From: Aureispira sp. CCB-QB1
GTDB taxonomy: Bacteria > Bacteroidota > Bacteroidia > Chitinophagales > Saprospiraceae
Length of the DNA stretch: 64,000 nt
Assembly (NCBI RefSeq): GCF_000724545.1
Contig: NZ_JHBV01000041.1
Coordinates: 310,001 to 374,000 of the forward strand
Direction of reading: 5' to 3'
Part shown: one piece after another, positions 1-8,116 of the stretch
Position numbering within the stretch: position 1 is the stretch's first letter
Layout: each line of letters opens with the position of its first letter
Position numbers and translations under genes: made by a program
The notes under the pieces: generated by a model
Told to the model about the DNA's origin: nothing
The model's database searches: none
Seen by the model: the letters and a program-made list of their open reading frames with translations, nothing else

Positions 1-243
1 GGGCAATAAAACACCATCCACGCTATAAATATGGTCTAAGCGAACAATAGTTTCACTTTTCAACAGCATAAATTCCTCCCCATTTTTGGTGTAAACATCT
101 TTTATGATGTCCTTGCAAGTTTCTTTTTCTCCATCTTTTGTATAATAAACAATTTCTACTTGCTTTCTAAACGTCGCTTTTTCTAGTAAAACATCGTGAA
201 AAGAACAGTTAATTGGTTCGTATTTTTTTTTATAATCTGACAT
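1..243 (-). CDS. rof: Rof-like Rho-binding antiterminator (3' end outside window)
   Basis: The 81 visible codons begin at ATG 243 and run off the left edge. The N-terminus reads YEPINCSFHD, close to the conserved start of the Rof/YaeO family (YxPINCDDYD in E. coli). It is followed by a strand-rich pattern with a KDGE turn, a D-I-I-K-D segment and a VRLDHIYSVDGV end that matches the family's RLDKI stretch. Rof binds the Rho hexamer and blocks termination in gammaproteobacteria; that role here is inferred from similarity only. The gene begins 13 bp after the stop of the small gene at 256-603, so the two may be co-transcribed. Family assignment is likely but rests on memory of one sequence pattern. 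Confidence 0.55.
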   Translation of the reverse strand, partial: MSDYKKKYEPINCSFHDVLLEKATFRKQVEIVYYTKDGEKETCKDIIKDVYTKNGEEFMLLKSETIVRLDHIYSVDGVLLP

Positions 244-255
244 ATTGATACTTTA

Positions 256-603
256 TTAATTTATTGCATGAGTGCTGCGCAGTTGATAATCAACAAATTG
301 AAAACTCATTGCGTTTTGCGTTAAAATTTTGATTATCAACTGCGCAGCACTCACAGCTGATTTGTTGTGTCTACTTTCTAATAACAACTCTTTCTGCTCT
401 TTGTTGTAAATAAAATTATGGACTCCTTTGGTATACACTTTAGCACCTTTGTTAGCAATTCGGAGATGATTGGGACTAACTACTTTTTCTAAATAAAATT
501 CTTCCGACCAAACATCTCCTCGTTCAGTATAGTTTGCACATACACACAAGTTATTTGATTTCAAATCAATATCTAGCCTTACTACTCGATCAAATAATTT
601 CAT
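256..603 (-). CDS. Small hypothetical protein with a repeat-derived C-terminus
   Basis: A 115-residue protein I do not recognise. Residues 1-83 look like ordinary coding sequence (beta-rich, with a YTERGDVWSEEF stretch). Residues 84-115 are translated from the palindromic repeat at 269-353, so the original C-terminus has been replaced or extended by repeat DNA. The start ATG at 603 lies inside the first bases of another repeat copy (599-774), so both ends of the gene touch repeats. It lies 13 bp upstream of the Rof-like gene. It may be a working small gene or a decaying one. Confidence 0.45.
   Translation of the reverse strand: MKLFDRVVRLDIDLKSNNLCVCANYTERGDVWSEEFYLEKVVSPNHLRIANKGAKVYTKGVHNFIYNKEQKELLLESRHNKSAVSAAQLIIKILTQNAMSFQFVDYQLRSTHAIN
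269..353. repeat. Palindromic repeat with perfect 25-bp arms
   Basis: The arms at 269-293 (TGAGTGCTGCGCAGTTGATA...) and 329-353 are perfect reverse complements, separated by 35 bases. The module CTGCGCAGCACTCA also occurs inside the MITE-like element at 28429-28654 and, slightly changed, in the one at 19090-19278. The flanking ACTTTATTAATTT at about 250-263 also matches the 28.4-kb element, so this is a partial or rearranged member of the same family. It is transcribed and translated as part of the gene at 256-603. Confidence 0.85.
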
Positions 604-774
604 AAAAATTTATAGGCAAAATAGAATTCTTTTTACACTATTCTTCATCAAAAAATCTCGTTTTAACCCACTACCACGAAGTAACACCACAGGTAAAACT
701 TCAATTCTTTTCTTTGAACAGCACTAAAAACAATTGCATTTTTAGTGATACTTTTTTTCTGTCCACTTACTTAA
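599..774. repeat. Dispersed repeat family 2, copy 1, carrying the 22-bp cassette
   Basis: Nearly identical to 12287-12439, from TTCATAAAAATTTATAGG to TCTGTCCACTTACTTAA. The length difference of 23 bases is explained by a 22-bp insertion at 673-694 (ACCACGAAGTAA...CACAGGT) plus one extra T in a T-run. There is no reading frame inside it. It begins at the start codon of the gene at 256-603. Confidence 0.85.
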
Positions 775-1138
775 GTTTTATTTTTTACCATTAAATACAA
801 GCACTTTGGCATAAAAAATGTTTTATTAGAATTAAAGCGACTCAATAAAAAACGATTTTGTTCGTTTGATTAAAAAGAAAGATTCCAAACAACTAAATAT
901 TAATAGGGCAACTAAGCATTTTTTGAAGATACTAATGATTTCATGAAAATAGTTGCGCTTCATATCTACATCCCAACTTTATGGCATAGTTTTTACATTT
1001 TTTATACAACCACACTTCTAGACAACAGGATTCCACCTAACGAGGGATACTGTCTTAAGTCAGTTATTTATAAGCCTAGAATATTTTTACAATTAGACTC
1101 TTTCTAAAAGTAGGTAATATTCTCCAAAACGAAGTATT
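775..1138. other. Non-coding stretch upstream of the outer-membrane protein gene
   Basis: AT-rich DNA after the repeat. I see no convincing reading frame, RNA gene or full TTTG/TAnnTTTG promoter pair. It presumably holds the promoter of the gene at 1139. Confidence 0.4.
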
Positions 1139-1720
1139 ATGGGTATTCAAAAATTGTTTGTAAGCGTTGCTGTATGTGCTTTATTATTGATAGGAACAAA
1201 CCAAAGTCAAGCACAGTTTTTTAAAATGGGGATTAAAGGTGGACTGACCACTTCCAATTTATTCACACAAGGTACTCCTACCATGGGTATGACAGGAGGT
1301 TTGATGGGCGAATTTAAATTCGTCAACTGGCTGCGTTTACGAACAGAAGCCAATGTTTTGTGGCACGGAACCGACAAGCATTTTTGGGAGCAAGATGACG
1401 TTGATTATTTTGCAGTTGGATTGCCCGCTATGTTAGAATTTATGCCTGTTAAAAACTTTTTTATTGGTGCGGGTGCTGAACTAGATTACCTAGTCCATGC
1501 ACAAGGTGCGGATATGCCCAACAATCGATTCAACTTTGGCTTGGTAGGTCATATTGAGTATCGTTTTTTCAGCAAATTGGGCTTAGGAATTCGCTATGTA
1601 CACAATCTTGGCAACTTTAATAAAATTGGACAAATTGGCGATTCTGTTAGCAATCCAAACCAACCTACAGCTGCTTTTCCTAGCTCTTCTGTACAAGTAT
1701 CTTTATCTTATCTTTTTTAA
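1139..1720 (+). CDS. Outer-membrane beta-barrel protein (PorT/OmpW-like size class)
   Basis: A 193-residue protein with a signal peptide at residues 1-25 ending in QSQAQ. Alternating hydrophobic and glycine-rich strands follow (GIKGGLTTSNLF, MGMTGGLMGEF, FFIGAGAELDYLV, FGLVGHIEYRF), and it ends in SVQVSLSYLF with the C-terminal aromatic residue typical of BAM-inserted barrels. This fits the 8-strand outer-membrane beta-barrel domain common in Bacteroidota. Substrate and role are unknown. It stands alone, followed by a rho-independent terminator at 1913-1947. Confidence 0.75.
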   Translation: MGIQKLFVSVAVCALLLIGTNQSQAQFFKMGIKGGLTTSNLFTQGTPTMGMTGGLMGEFKFVNWLRLRTEANVLWHGTDKHFWEQDDVDYFAVGLPAMLEFMPVKNFFIGAGAELDYLVHAQGADMPNNRFNFGLVGHIEYRFFSKLGLGIRYVHNLGNFNKIGQIGDSVSNPNQPTAAFPSSSVQVSLSYLF

Positions 1721-1912
1721 TAGAAATTAGCATTCCTTCAAACCAAATAGGAGCCATTTTCATCTCAAGAACAGGAATTAAATAGACGACTAAAAGAATC
1801 TTTTCTTAAAACAACGTTGTGGGTAAGGCTTTTTTTAGGAACCATTATTTAAACAGTAAGTAAGTAGACTAATTCTGTTCTTAGTTGTTTATACATAGTA
1901 AGTAAGTTTTGT

Positions 1913-1947
1913 AAATGCTTAGCACTTGTTGCTAAGCATTTTTTATT
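1913..1947 (+). terminator. Rho-independent terminator
   Basis: A 12-bp perfect stem (1913-1924 with 1930-1941), a 5-base loop and a following T-rich tract. It lies about 190 bp after the beta-barrel gene, in the gap at 1721-2065. I see nothing else in that gap. Confidence 0.75.
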
Positions 1948-2065
1948 TAAATTTAGAAATGAAACGCTGCTATAGCCTTACTTTTACACGTTTAAATTAG
2001 ACTATAATGCCATTAGGGTTAATTAGGCACTCAAAGCTATCTTATTGATTGCTTGAATAGTACAT

Positions 2066-3169
2066 TTAGTGCTTAATTGTAAACTGTTTGACCAAATTAA
2101 TAACATGTCCATTTTGTTCCAAACTAAGACGATAAGCATACACTCCACTTGCCCAATCTGTGCAGACAATATTTTTTTGAAAAAGACCAGCGTCTTGCTC
2201 CCCCAACGACAGCGTTTTTAAACACTGCCCTGTCGAATTATAAATACTAATTTGAACCATCGTAGGACGACTTAACTCGTATTGAATGGTCGTGCTTGTA
2301 GTTGCAGGATTAGGAAAATTGGCATATAATTCTGCCCCAAAATCAGCCAAAGTATTATAACTAGTAAAACAGCTGTTGGCAGGCAAATATGGGCAATAGG
2401 TTCTGTATGGCAAGCTACAATCTAAGACAAAAGGATTTGCCTTTCCTTCTTGATAATGTGCTATAATCTGTGTGCGTTCCCACTCTAAACTGTCAACAGG
2501 ATCATCCAAGTGCCATTGGCAAATAGTAGGCAACTGCTTTGCAAAAAAAGTAGGATCAGCGGCATCTGCTTCCGCTTTGTACATCGTATAAAAGTAAAAA
2601 ATTGCACGGGCAGCATTGCCCTTATGCGCTTCCTTGGGTTCGAAAACTTCGGCATTAAAATCTAATTCACTATACCATGTTGCTTCTTTGGTTGGATAAC
2701 TTTCTGTCACTGCGTTGTAGAACCAAGCAGTTGTTTTTTCATCTGCTATTTCTGCATAGGGAAAATTATTTCGAGCAGAATTAACAGCTGCACGAACAGG
2801 AAATAAATGATGCAAATCGCTACGAGCATTTCCTTGACCCGCTCCTTTACTTTGAGGATACGTATGTTCTGTATTAATTCCGTTAGCACTACCTCCATTA
2901 TACAAATTGGTAGAAGGATCTACTTGAGTATTCAAATGCAAGGCATGCCCTGTGTATACACAACGTACACTATCCTCCAATGCATATACCTTAGCAAAAA
3001 GTGTATCTCTCGCATCATCATAATCTAAAACAAAACTAGGTTTATACAAATCCACTAATTCATCTAGTAATTCTTGACCATTTTGGTTTAATAATAGTTG
3101 TTGCTGATCGTATTGGGCTTGTACAATTGGAGCGATAAAAATTAATAAAAAACATAATTTTTGTCGCAT
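2066..3169 (-). CDS. Secreted endonuclease I family nuclease with T9SS sorting domain
   Basis: A 367-residue protein. The signal peptide is residues 1-18. The catalytic region has EHTYPQS at 101-107 (the family's E-H-x-x-P-x-S metal/histidine motif), DLHHLFP at 118-124 and an N-x-x-R-x-N-x-P-Y run at 130-138, all typical of the EndA/NucM/endonuclease I family that cuts DNA and RNA outside the cell. Residues from about 285 to the end form a Por secretion-system sorting domain (NFPNPATTSTTI, then VQISIYNSTGQ, ending LVKQFTIKH). It is therefore likely exported by the type IX system, as an extracellular or surface nuclease for nutrient DNA. Confidence 0.85.
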   Translation of the reverse strand: MRQKLCFLLIFIAPIVQAQYDQQQLLLNQNGQELLDELVDLYKPSFVLDYDDARDTLFAKVYALEDSVRCVYTGHALHLNTQVDPSTNLYNGGSANGINTEHTYPQSKGAGQGNARSDLHHLFPVRAAVNSARNNFPYAEIADEKTTAWFYNAVTESYPTKEATWYSELDFNAEVFEPKEAHKGNAARAIFYFYTMYKAEADAADPTFFAKQLPTICQWHLDDPVDSLEWERTQIIAHYQEGKANPFVLDCSLPYRTYCPYLPANSCFTSYNTLADFGAELYANFPNPATTSTTIQYELSRPTMVQISIYNSTGQCLKTLSLGEQDAGLFQKNIVCTDWASGVYAYRLSLEQNGHVINLVKQFTIKH

Positions 3170-3564
3170 AAAATCTAATTTTACAATAAAGCCATTATTA
3201 AAACTGTTTTGGCTATATGATTGGACAAGATTGTTACTGAATTAGTGGCAGTTATATTAAAACTTCAACAATATTAATTTAGCATCTATACATACAATAT
3301 CCAAGCGTCCTATCAATGTTAGCACAGTCGATTAAAGGCGTTCTTAGGTGGAATAAAATAATTAATTAAGGCATTTTAAAAATACTCTTTTTTATTGCTT
3401 TTTTCAAATTTATGGTAGGTTTGGTCTAAAAGTTTTTATTTTTTCTGTTAAATAATGAACCTTATCATGTTTTTTACTTAAAGTTTTATTATATTAATAA
3501 GCAGACACTTACATATTATTTTAAAATATCATTTTATTATAAGCGTTTCCCAAACACCTTTTAA
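3170..3564. other. Divergent non-coding region
   Basis: Very AT-rich DNA between two divergent genes; it must carry both promoters. I found no full promoter pair, RNA gene or repeat. Confidence 0.4.
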
Positions 3565-4455
3565 ATGACTACACATTTACATGCTACAATTTACATTTGC
3601 ATATATTTATTTATCATAACACTAAGTAGTTGTGAGACTTCTTCTGCCCCATCCCAGAATGAGCACTCGCTGGTGCCTACTACTCCTAAGCCCCCTCTTG
3701 CAACACCCAATTTGATCGTCATTGATAGTCTTGGGCACTTAGACAGTATTACCAATAAACACAGCAATGCTTACAAACGTATTCAATTTAGGTCTTTAGA
3801 CAGCTTACTGATTGATGCCAATTATTACTATAGCAGCGACAGTGCTCCCAACATCTTACTTTGTCATCAAGCAAGGTGGAACAAATATGAATACGACTCT
3901 ATAGCTGTTGTCTTACAACATAATGGTTACAATTGTTTGGCTATTGACCAACGTTCTGGTGGCACGATGGACGTAGATGGGATTCATCCCATTAATGCAA
4001 CTCATCAAAGAGCAATGGCAGCAGGTTTGCCTACCGAGTATCTTGATGCTGAACAAGATATCGTTGCAGCTATTGATTATTTTTATAAACAAGCCAAACA
4101 TCCAATTATTATTTGGGGTTCTTCTTATTCTTCTACACTAGCACTCTATAATGGATTGAACAATAATAAAGTTTTTGCTGTTGTGTCATTCAGTCCTGGT
4201 AATTACTTTAGCAGTCAGAAAGGATCTCTAATTCCATTAATCACAACAAGTGCACAACCTTTTTTTATTACTTCTTCAAAAAAAGAAGCAGAAGGAATTA
4301 AAAATTTAATTCAAAAGACAAAACAAAACAACCAACAAATACAATTTATACCTAAAGGAGATGGTTATCATGGTTCTAGAGTTTTATGGGCTAGCAAAGA
4401 AGGTCACGAAGAATATTGGGCGGCTATTTTTAGTTTCTTAGAAAGCCTAAATTAG
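3565..4455 (+). CDS. Alpha/beta-hydrolase lipoprotein
   Basis: A 296-residue protein beginning at ATG 3565. The N-terminal membrane segment ends in the lipobox LSSC, so it is probably lipidated. It has a nucleophile elbow IIWGSSYSST (G-x-S-x-S), an earlier AIDQRSGG strand-turn, an LIPLITTSAQPFFITSSKKE strand and a late GYHGSR segment that offers the catalytic histidine. This matches the alpha/beta-hydrolase fold (dienelactone-hydrolase-like or esterase). The substrate is unknown; the protein would sit in the periplasm or at the cell surface. Confidence 0.7.
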   Translation: MTTHLHATIYICIYLFIITLSSCETSSAPSQNEHSLVPTTPKPPLATPNLIVIDSLGHLDSITNKHSNAYKRIQFRSLDSLLIDANYYYSSDSAPNILLCHQARWNKYEYDSIAVVLQHNGYNCLAIDQRSGGTMDVDGIHPINATHQRAMAAGLPTEYLDAEQDIVAAIDYFYKQAKHPIIIWGSSYSSTLALYNGLNNNKVFAVVSFSPGNYFSSQKGSLIPLITTSAQPFFITSSKKEAEGIKNLIQKTKQNNQQIQFIPKGDGYHGSRVLWASKEGHEEYWAAIFSFLESLN

Positions 4456-4606
4456 GCTTCTCAAAGTTCAAATAAATCTTTTTTTTTGTTAATTTTATCA
4501 ATATGGCTTTGATCCCCACATCAATTAAAGCCATCGTTCAATCCATATCAACTATCTTCTTAAAATTATATTCTTTTTAGTATGTTTGCTTGAATTTAGA
4601 TTCCCT

Positions 4607-5308
4607 ATGAAATATTTTAACTATACCATACTCTTATTGCTCATTTTAAGCGCTTGCAAAGATCCAAGCAAGGAGAAGATTACTTTTGAAGATATCAAAG
4701 ACTCTAGTCATCGAGCTGCTCCTACCAAAATAGAAGAGAACATTACTTTTTTTGATACTCAAAACAAAATAATTTCAACCGATAAATTCAATCAGTTGCT
4801 AGCAGAAGGGCTTTATCTTTCAGAACAAAAACAGAAGATAGATGGTTCTGAAGAAGTGCATTTAGTTTCTATAAAAGAACACGCCAAGAAACTCGAAGCT
4901 CAGCCTTTACCTGATTTTGAATTGTCTAATCTAAGAGGGGATCGATATACCAAACAAAGCCTTGCTGGCAAAGTTACTATCTTAAGTTTTTGGTTTACTG
5001 CTTCTCATATCTGCACCAAAGATATTCAAGACTTAAACGCTTTGGCTAAAAAATATGCTAATAATAAGAACTGCATTTGGATTGCTCCTGCATTGGATAG
5101 TCCTGCCAATTTATCCCGTTTCTTAAGAGGCAAGAGTTGGAATTTTGACTTTGCTGCTGATCAAGAATTATTGGCTTTAAAATTTGGTATTATTACCTAT
5201 CCAACTCATCTTATTATCGACAAACAAGGCAATATTTCCAAAGCTGTTATTCGCCATCCAAAAACGAATGAAGTAGTAGAACAAACCATTCAAAACCTAC
5301 TCAGTTGA
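4607..5308 (+). CDS. Thioredoxin-fold lipoprotein lacking the first active-site cysteine
   Basis: The start is placed at ATG 4607, giving MKYFNYTILLLLILSAC and a clean lipobox (LSAC); the longer frame begins at TTG 4586. The C-terminal half has the TlpA/ResA fold: LPDFELSNLRGDRY, KVTILSFWFTASHIC, a Tyr-Pro-Thr cis-proline segment (ITYPTHLIID) and DKQGNI. Family members usually read FWFTACPPC; here it is FWFTASHIC, so the nucleophilic cysteine is serine and only the resolving one remains. It may be a redox-inactive or single-cysteine thioredoxin-like protein. The role is unknown. Confidence 0.75.
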   Translation: MKYFNYTILLLLILSACKDPSKEKITFEDIKDSSHRAAPTKIEENITFFDTQNKIISTDKFNQLLAEGLYLSEQKQKIDGSEEVHLVSIKEHAKKLEAQPLPDFELSNLRGDRYTKQSLAGKVTILSFWFTASHICTKDIQDLNALAKKYANNKNCIWIAPALDSPANLSRFLRGKSWNFDFAADQELLALKFGIITYPTHLIIDKQGNISKAVIRHPKTNEVVEQTIQNLLS

Positions 5309-5399
5309 GCCAATTATTGACAGACTTATTGCTCTCTCAAATCGTCATCCATACAACATACTTGAACAAGTCATCTTATTATCCATATCGTAATTTTTG

Positions 5400-5435
5400 T
5401 AGTGCTGATTTCAACAAACAGCACTATTTTTTTTT
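5400..5435 (+). terminator. Rho-independent terminator
   Basis: An 8-bp stem TAGTGCTG/CAGCACTA (5400-5407 with 5419-5426) followed by nine T residues, about 90 bp after the thioredoxin-like gene. The rest of the gap at 5309-5686 shows nothing else that I can name. Confidence 0.75.
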
Positions 5436-5686
5436 GATACACACAACCATATCCACACAAAGTGCATCTCTATTTTTAAGTACGCAACCAATATTTAATA
5501 AAACAAAAATAATTTATTGATTTGCCCAAGTAAGTTGATACTCATAATATTTAATGAGTAGAGCAACGCTATTTCGGATATTTCAAAAACAGTTAGTCAT
5601 AAAATTATCACTTGAGCTGGTTGCTCTTTATTGTCAACAAATACCTCGTTGTTGATTACCTCTTAAACCAACAAACAAAACAAATC

Positions 5687-7960
5687 ATGCAAAAAATAAT
5701 TTTATTAGTAACAACCACCTTGTTGTTTAATATTGCTGCAAGCTACGCAGGAGGATTCATTATTGTTATGCCTGATAAGCACAGTAACCCCAACGCTATT
5801 ATTCCTGGTCAACCCAATCCTGCTTTATTTCCCCTAGAATCTAGATCCACACAAGTTAATACGTCTATCAGTGGTCAAACAGCAACAACTACGATAAAGC
5901 AAGTTTTTTTCAATCCAACCAATCGCCAATTAGAAGGTTACTTCTTGTTCCCTGTTCCTAAAGATGTTGTTATTTCCAAATTTACAATGGATATTAATGG
6001 CGTTAAGCATGAAGCAGAGTTATTGGACGCAACCAAAGCTCGAAAAATTTACGAAGAAATTGTCCGTCGTTCCAAAGACCCTGCTTTATTGGAGTATTAT
6101 GGAAAAGGGATGTTCAGAGTGCGTATTTTTCCAATTCTAGCTAAAAAAGAACAAAAGATACAACTAACATACACAGAAACCCTTTCTAAAAATAATGGTA
6201 CCATCGAGTATAGTTTTCCTATGAATACCGAAAAATATTCTGCCAAACCTATCCAGCAAATTAGTTTTAAAATTGATATTGATGGAAAAGAAAAAATTAA
6301 AACAGTTTACTGTCCCACACATCCTGTCGAAATCATCCGCAAAGGAGCAGAAAAAGCAACCGTTGGTTTTGAAGCAAGCAATGTAAAATCAGATCGAGAT
6401 TTCAAATTATACTTTAATTTAGACAACAGTAAACTAGGGCTTTCTTTGCTCAACTACAAAATGCCCAACGAAGATGGCTATTTCTTTCTCAACCTAAGCC
6501 CTGGCTTTGGGAATGAACATGAAATCGTTGCCAAAGATATTGTTTTTGTCATGGATAAATCTGGCTCTATGGCCAGTGACAAACTAGATCAAGCAAAAAA
6601 AGCTTTGCGTTTTTGCGTAGAGAATCTAAATAAAAACGACCGTTTTGAAATTATCCCTTTCTCTACAGAAGCTACCTCTTTATTTGGAAAAGTCGAACAG
6701 TTGAATACATCCAACAAACAGAAAGCCATTGACTTTATAGACGACATTAACCCTATTGGAGGAACAAACATTGAAGAGGCACTAGATTTGGCACTTTCTG
6801 CACAAGAAACCAATAGCAAAAGACCTTTCTTTGTCGTCTTTATGACAGATGGAAAACCTACCATTGGTGAAACGGAAGAAGATCCATTATTAAAGAAAGT
6901 AGCGGCAATGAACAAGAAAAATGTACGTATTTTTACTTTTGGAATTGGCACAAATCTCAATACTCATTTACTAGATAAAATTACAGCAAGCACCAACGCT
7001 TATCGAACTTATGTCTTGCCTGATGAAGATATTGAACTTAAAGTCTCTGACTTTTATAGCAAGGCTTCCTCTCCTGTGCTTACTGATATAAGCATAGAGT
7101 TTGATAAAAATGTGCGCATATCGGATGTTTACGACAAAAAATTGCCTGACTTATTTAAAGGTGGTTCGATCAGCTTAATGGGACGCTATAAAGGATCTGG
7201 AAAATCAACGATTACCGTAAGTGGTAATATCAATGGTGCTCGCAAAACATTTCAATATTCTGTTGATTTGTCCAACGAAAATACCGAGCTGGATTTTATT
7301 CCCAATCTCTGGGCTTCTAGGGCAGTAGGATATCTCTTGGATCAAATTCGTTTGCATGGTGAGAACGAAGAATTGGTCAAAGAAGTAACTCGCTTAGCAA
7401 AAAAGCATGGAATTATCACGCCTTATACTTCCTATCTTATTTTAGAAGATGAAGCAGTTGCTTCTAGAAATCAAGCAATTCAAGAACAGGATTTGATTTT
7501 AAGACCTCGTGCTTTAGATGCCCCACAACTGTCCGATGATATAGATTTTGAAGAAGAAGTAGAAACTATTGCTGGTTTTGGTGCTAATGCCAAAAAGAAA
7601 GATGGAAAGTCCTCTGTCCGTGCTAGTAAAGAAAGTCAAACCATGAACAAAGCTTCTAACTTAGCTGAAATTAAACAAGGTGTCGAACGATTGGCTTACA
7701 AAGATAGTTCTGGCAAGCATCGCAACCTATCTGAGGGAATTGTCAACATACAAGGACGTGCGATGTACAATAACAACAACGAATGGTTGGACGCTAATAT
7801 CTCTCTCAATCAGAATAAAAATATTAAAACCAATCGAATTAAATTTAATTCTGAAGCTTATTTCAAACTAATGGAAAATCAAGAAGCCGTTGCGTTTTTA
7901 GCACTAGGCAAAAATGTACGCTTTATGATGAATAATGAGGTATACGAAATTCATGAATAA
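5687..7960 (+). CDS. VIT and VWA domain protein
   Basis: The start is set at ATG 5687, giving a signal peptide (MQKIILLVTTTLLFNIAASYA); a longer in-frame start at 5612 would hide it. The mature protein has a VIT (inter-alpha-trypsin inhibitor N-terminal) domain at about residues 45-180 and a von Willebrand A domain from about 283, with an intact MIDAS motif DKSGS at 290-294 and a later MTDGKPT. The C-terminal 200 residues are low-similarity and charged. Family members are secreted or membrane-bound adhesion-type proteins that bind ligands through a divalent metal. The gene is followed by a strong terminator. Confidence 0.85.
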   Translation: MQKIILLVTTTLLFNIAASYAGGFIIVMPDKHSNPNAIIPGQPNPALFPLESRSTQVNTSISGQTATTTIKQVFFNPTNRQLEGYFLFPVPKDVVISKFTMDINGVKHEAELLDATKARKIYEEIVRRSKDPALLEYYGKGMFRVRIFPILAKKEQKIQLTYTETLSKNNGTIEYSFPMNTEKYSAKPIQQISFKIDIDGKEKIKTVYCPTHPVEIIRKGAEKATVGFEASNVKSDRDFKLYFNLDNSKLGLSLLNYKMPNEDGYFFLNLSPGFGNEHEIVAKDIVFVMDKSGSMASDKLDQAKKALRFCVENLNKNDRFEIIPFSTEATSLFGKVEQLNTSNKQKAIDFIDDINPIGGTNIEEALDLALSAQETNSKRPFFVVFMTDGKPTIGETEEDPLLKKVAAMNKKNVRIFTFGIGTNLNTHLLDKITASTNAYRTYVLPDEDIELKVSDFYSKASSPVLTDISIEFDKNVRISDVYDKKLPDLFKGGSISLMGRYKGSGKSTITVSGNINGARKTFQYSVDLSNENTELDFIPNLWASRAVGYLLDQIRLHGENEELVKEVTRLAKKHGIITPYTSYLILEDEAVASRNQAIQEQDLILRPRALDAPQLSDDIDFEEEVETIAGFGANAKKKDGKSSVRASKESQTMNKASNLAEIKQGVERLAYKDSSGKHRNLSEGIVNIQGRAMYNNNNEWLDANISLNQNKNIKTNRIKFNSEAYFKLMENQEAVAFLALGKNVRFMMNNEVYEIHE

Positions 7961-8013
7961 AAAAACTTAATCAATTGCTCTGTCTCGTGGTGGAGGCAGA
8001 TTAAATGGTGTGT

Positions 8014-8050
8014 GACCAAAGTAGCGTGGTGGCTGCTTTGGTCCTTTTTT
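8014..8050 (+). terminator. Rho-independent terminator of the VIT/VWA gene
   Basis: A 12-bp stem with one G-T pair (8014-8025 with 8032-8043), a 6-base loop and a run of six T residues. Confidence 0.8.
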
Positions 8051-8054
8051 ATAA

Positions 8055-8089
8055 CAAAAAAGCACAACCACTCTAACAACGGCTGTGCT
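8055..8089 (-). terminator. Rho-independent terminator of the GldN-like gene
   Basis: On the minus strand, AGCACAGCC (8089-8081) pairs with GGTTGTGCT (8069-8061), followed by T residues. It is back to back with the plus-strand terminator at 8014-8050. Confidence 0.7.
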
Positions 8090-8116
8090 CTTATCTTTTT
8101 AGGTCTAATTGAAGGC

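Noticed and set aside
5305-5520. A 71-codon frame after the thioredoxin-like gene
   Set aside because: It runs straight through the terminator stem and has no protein-like features.
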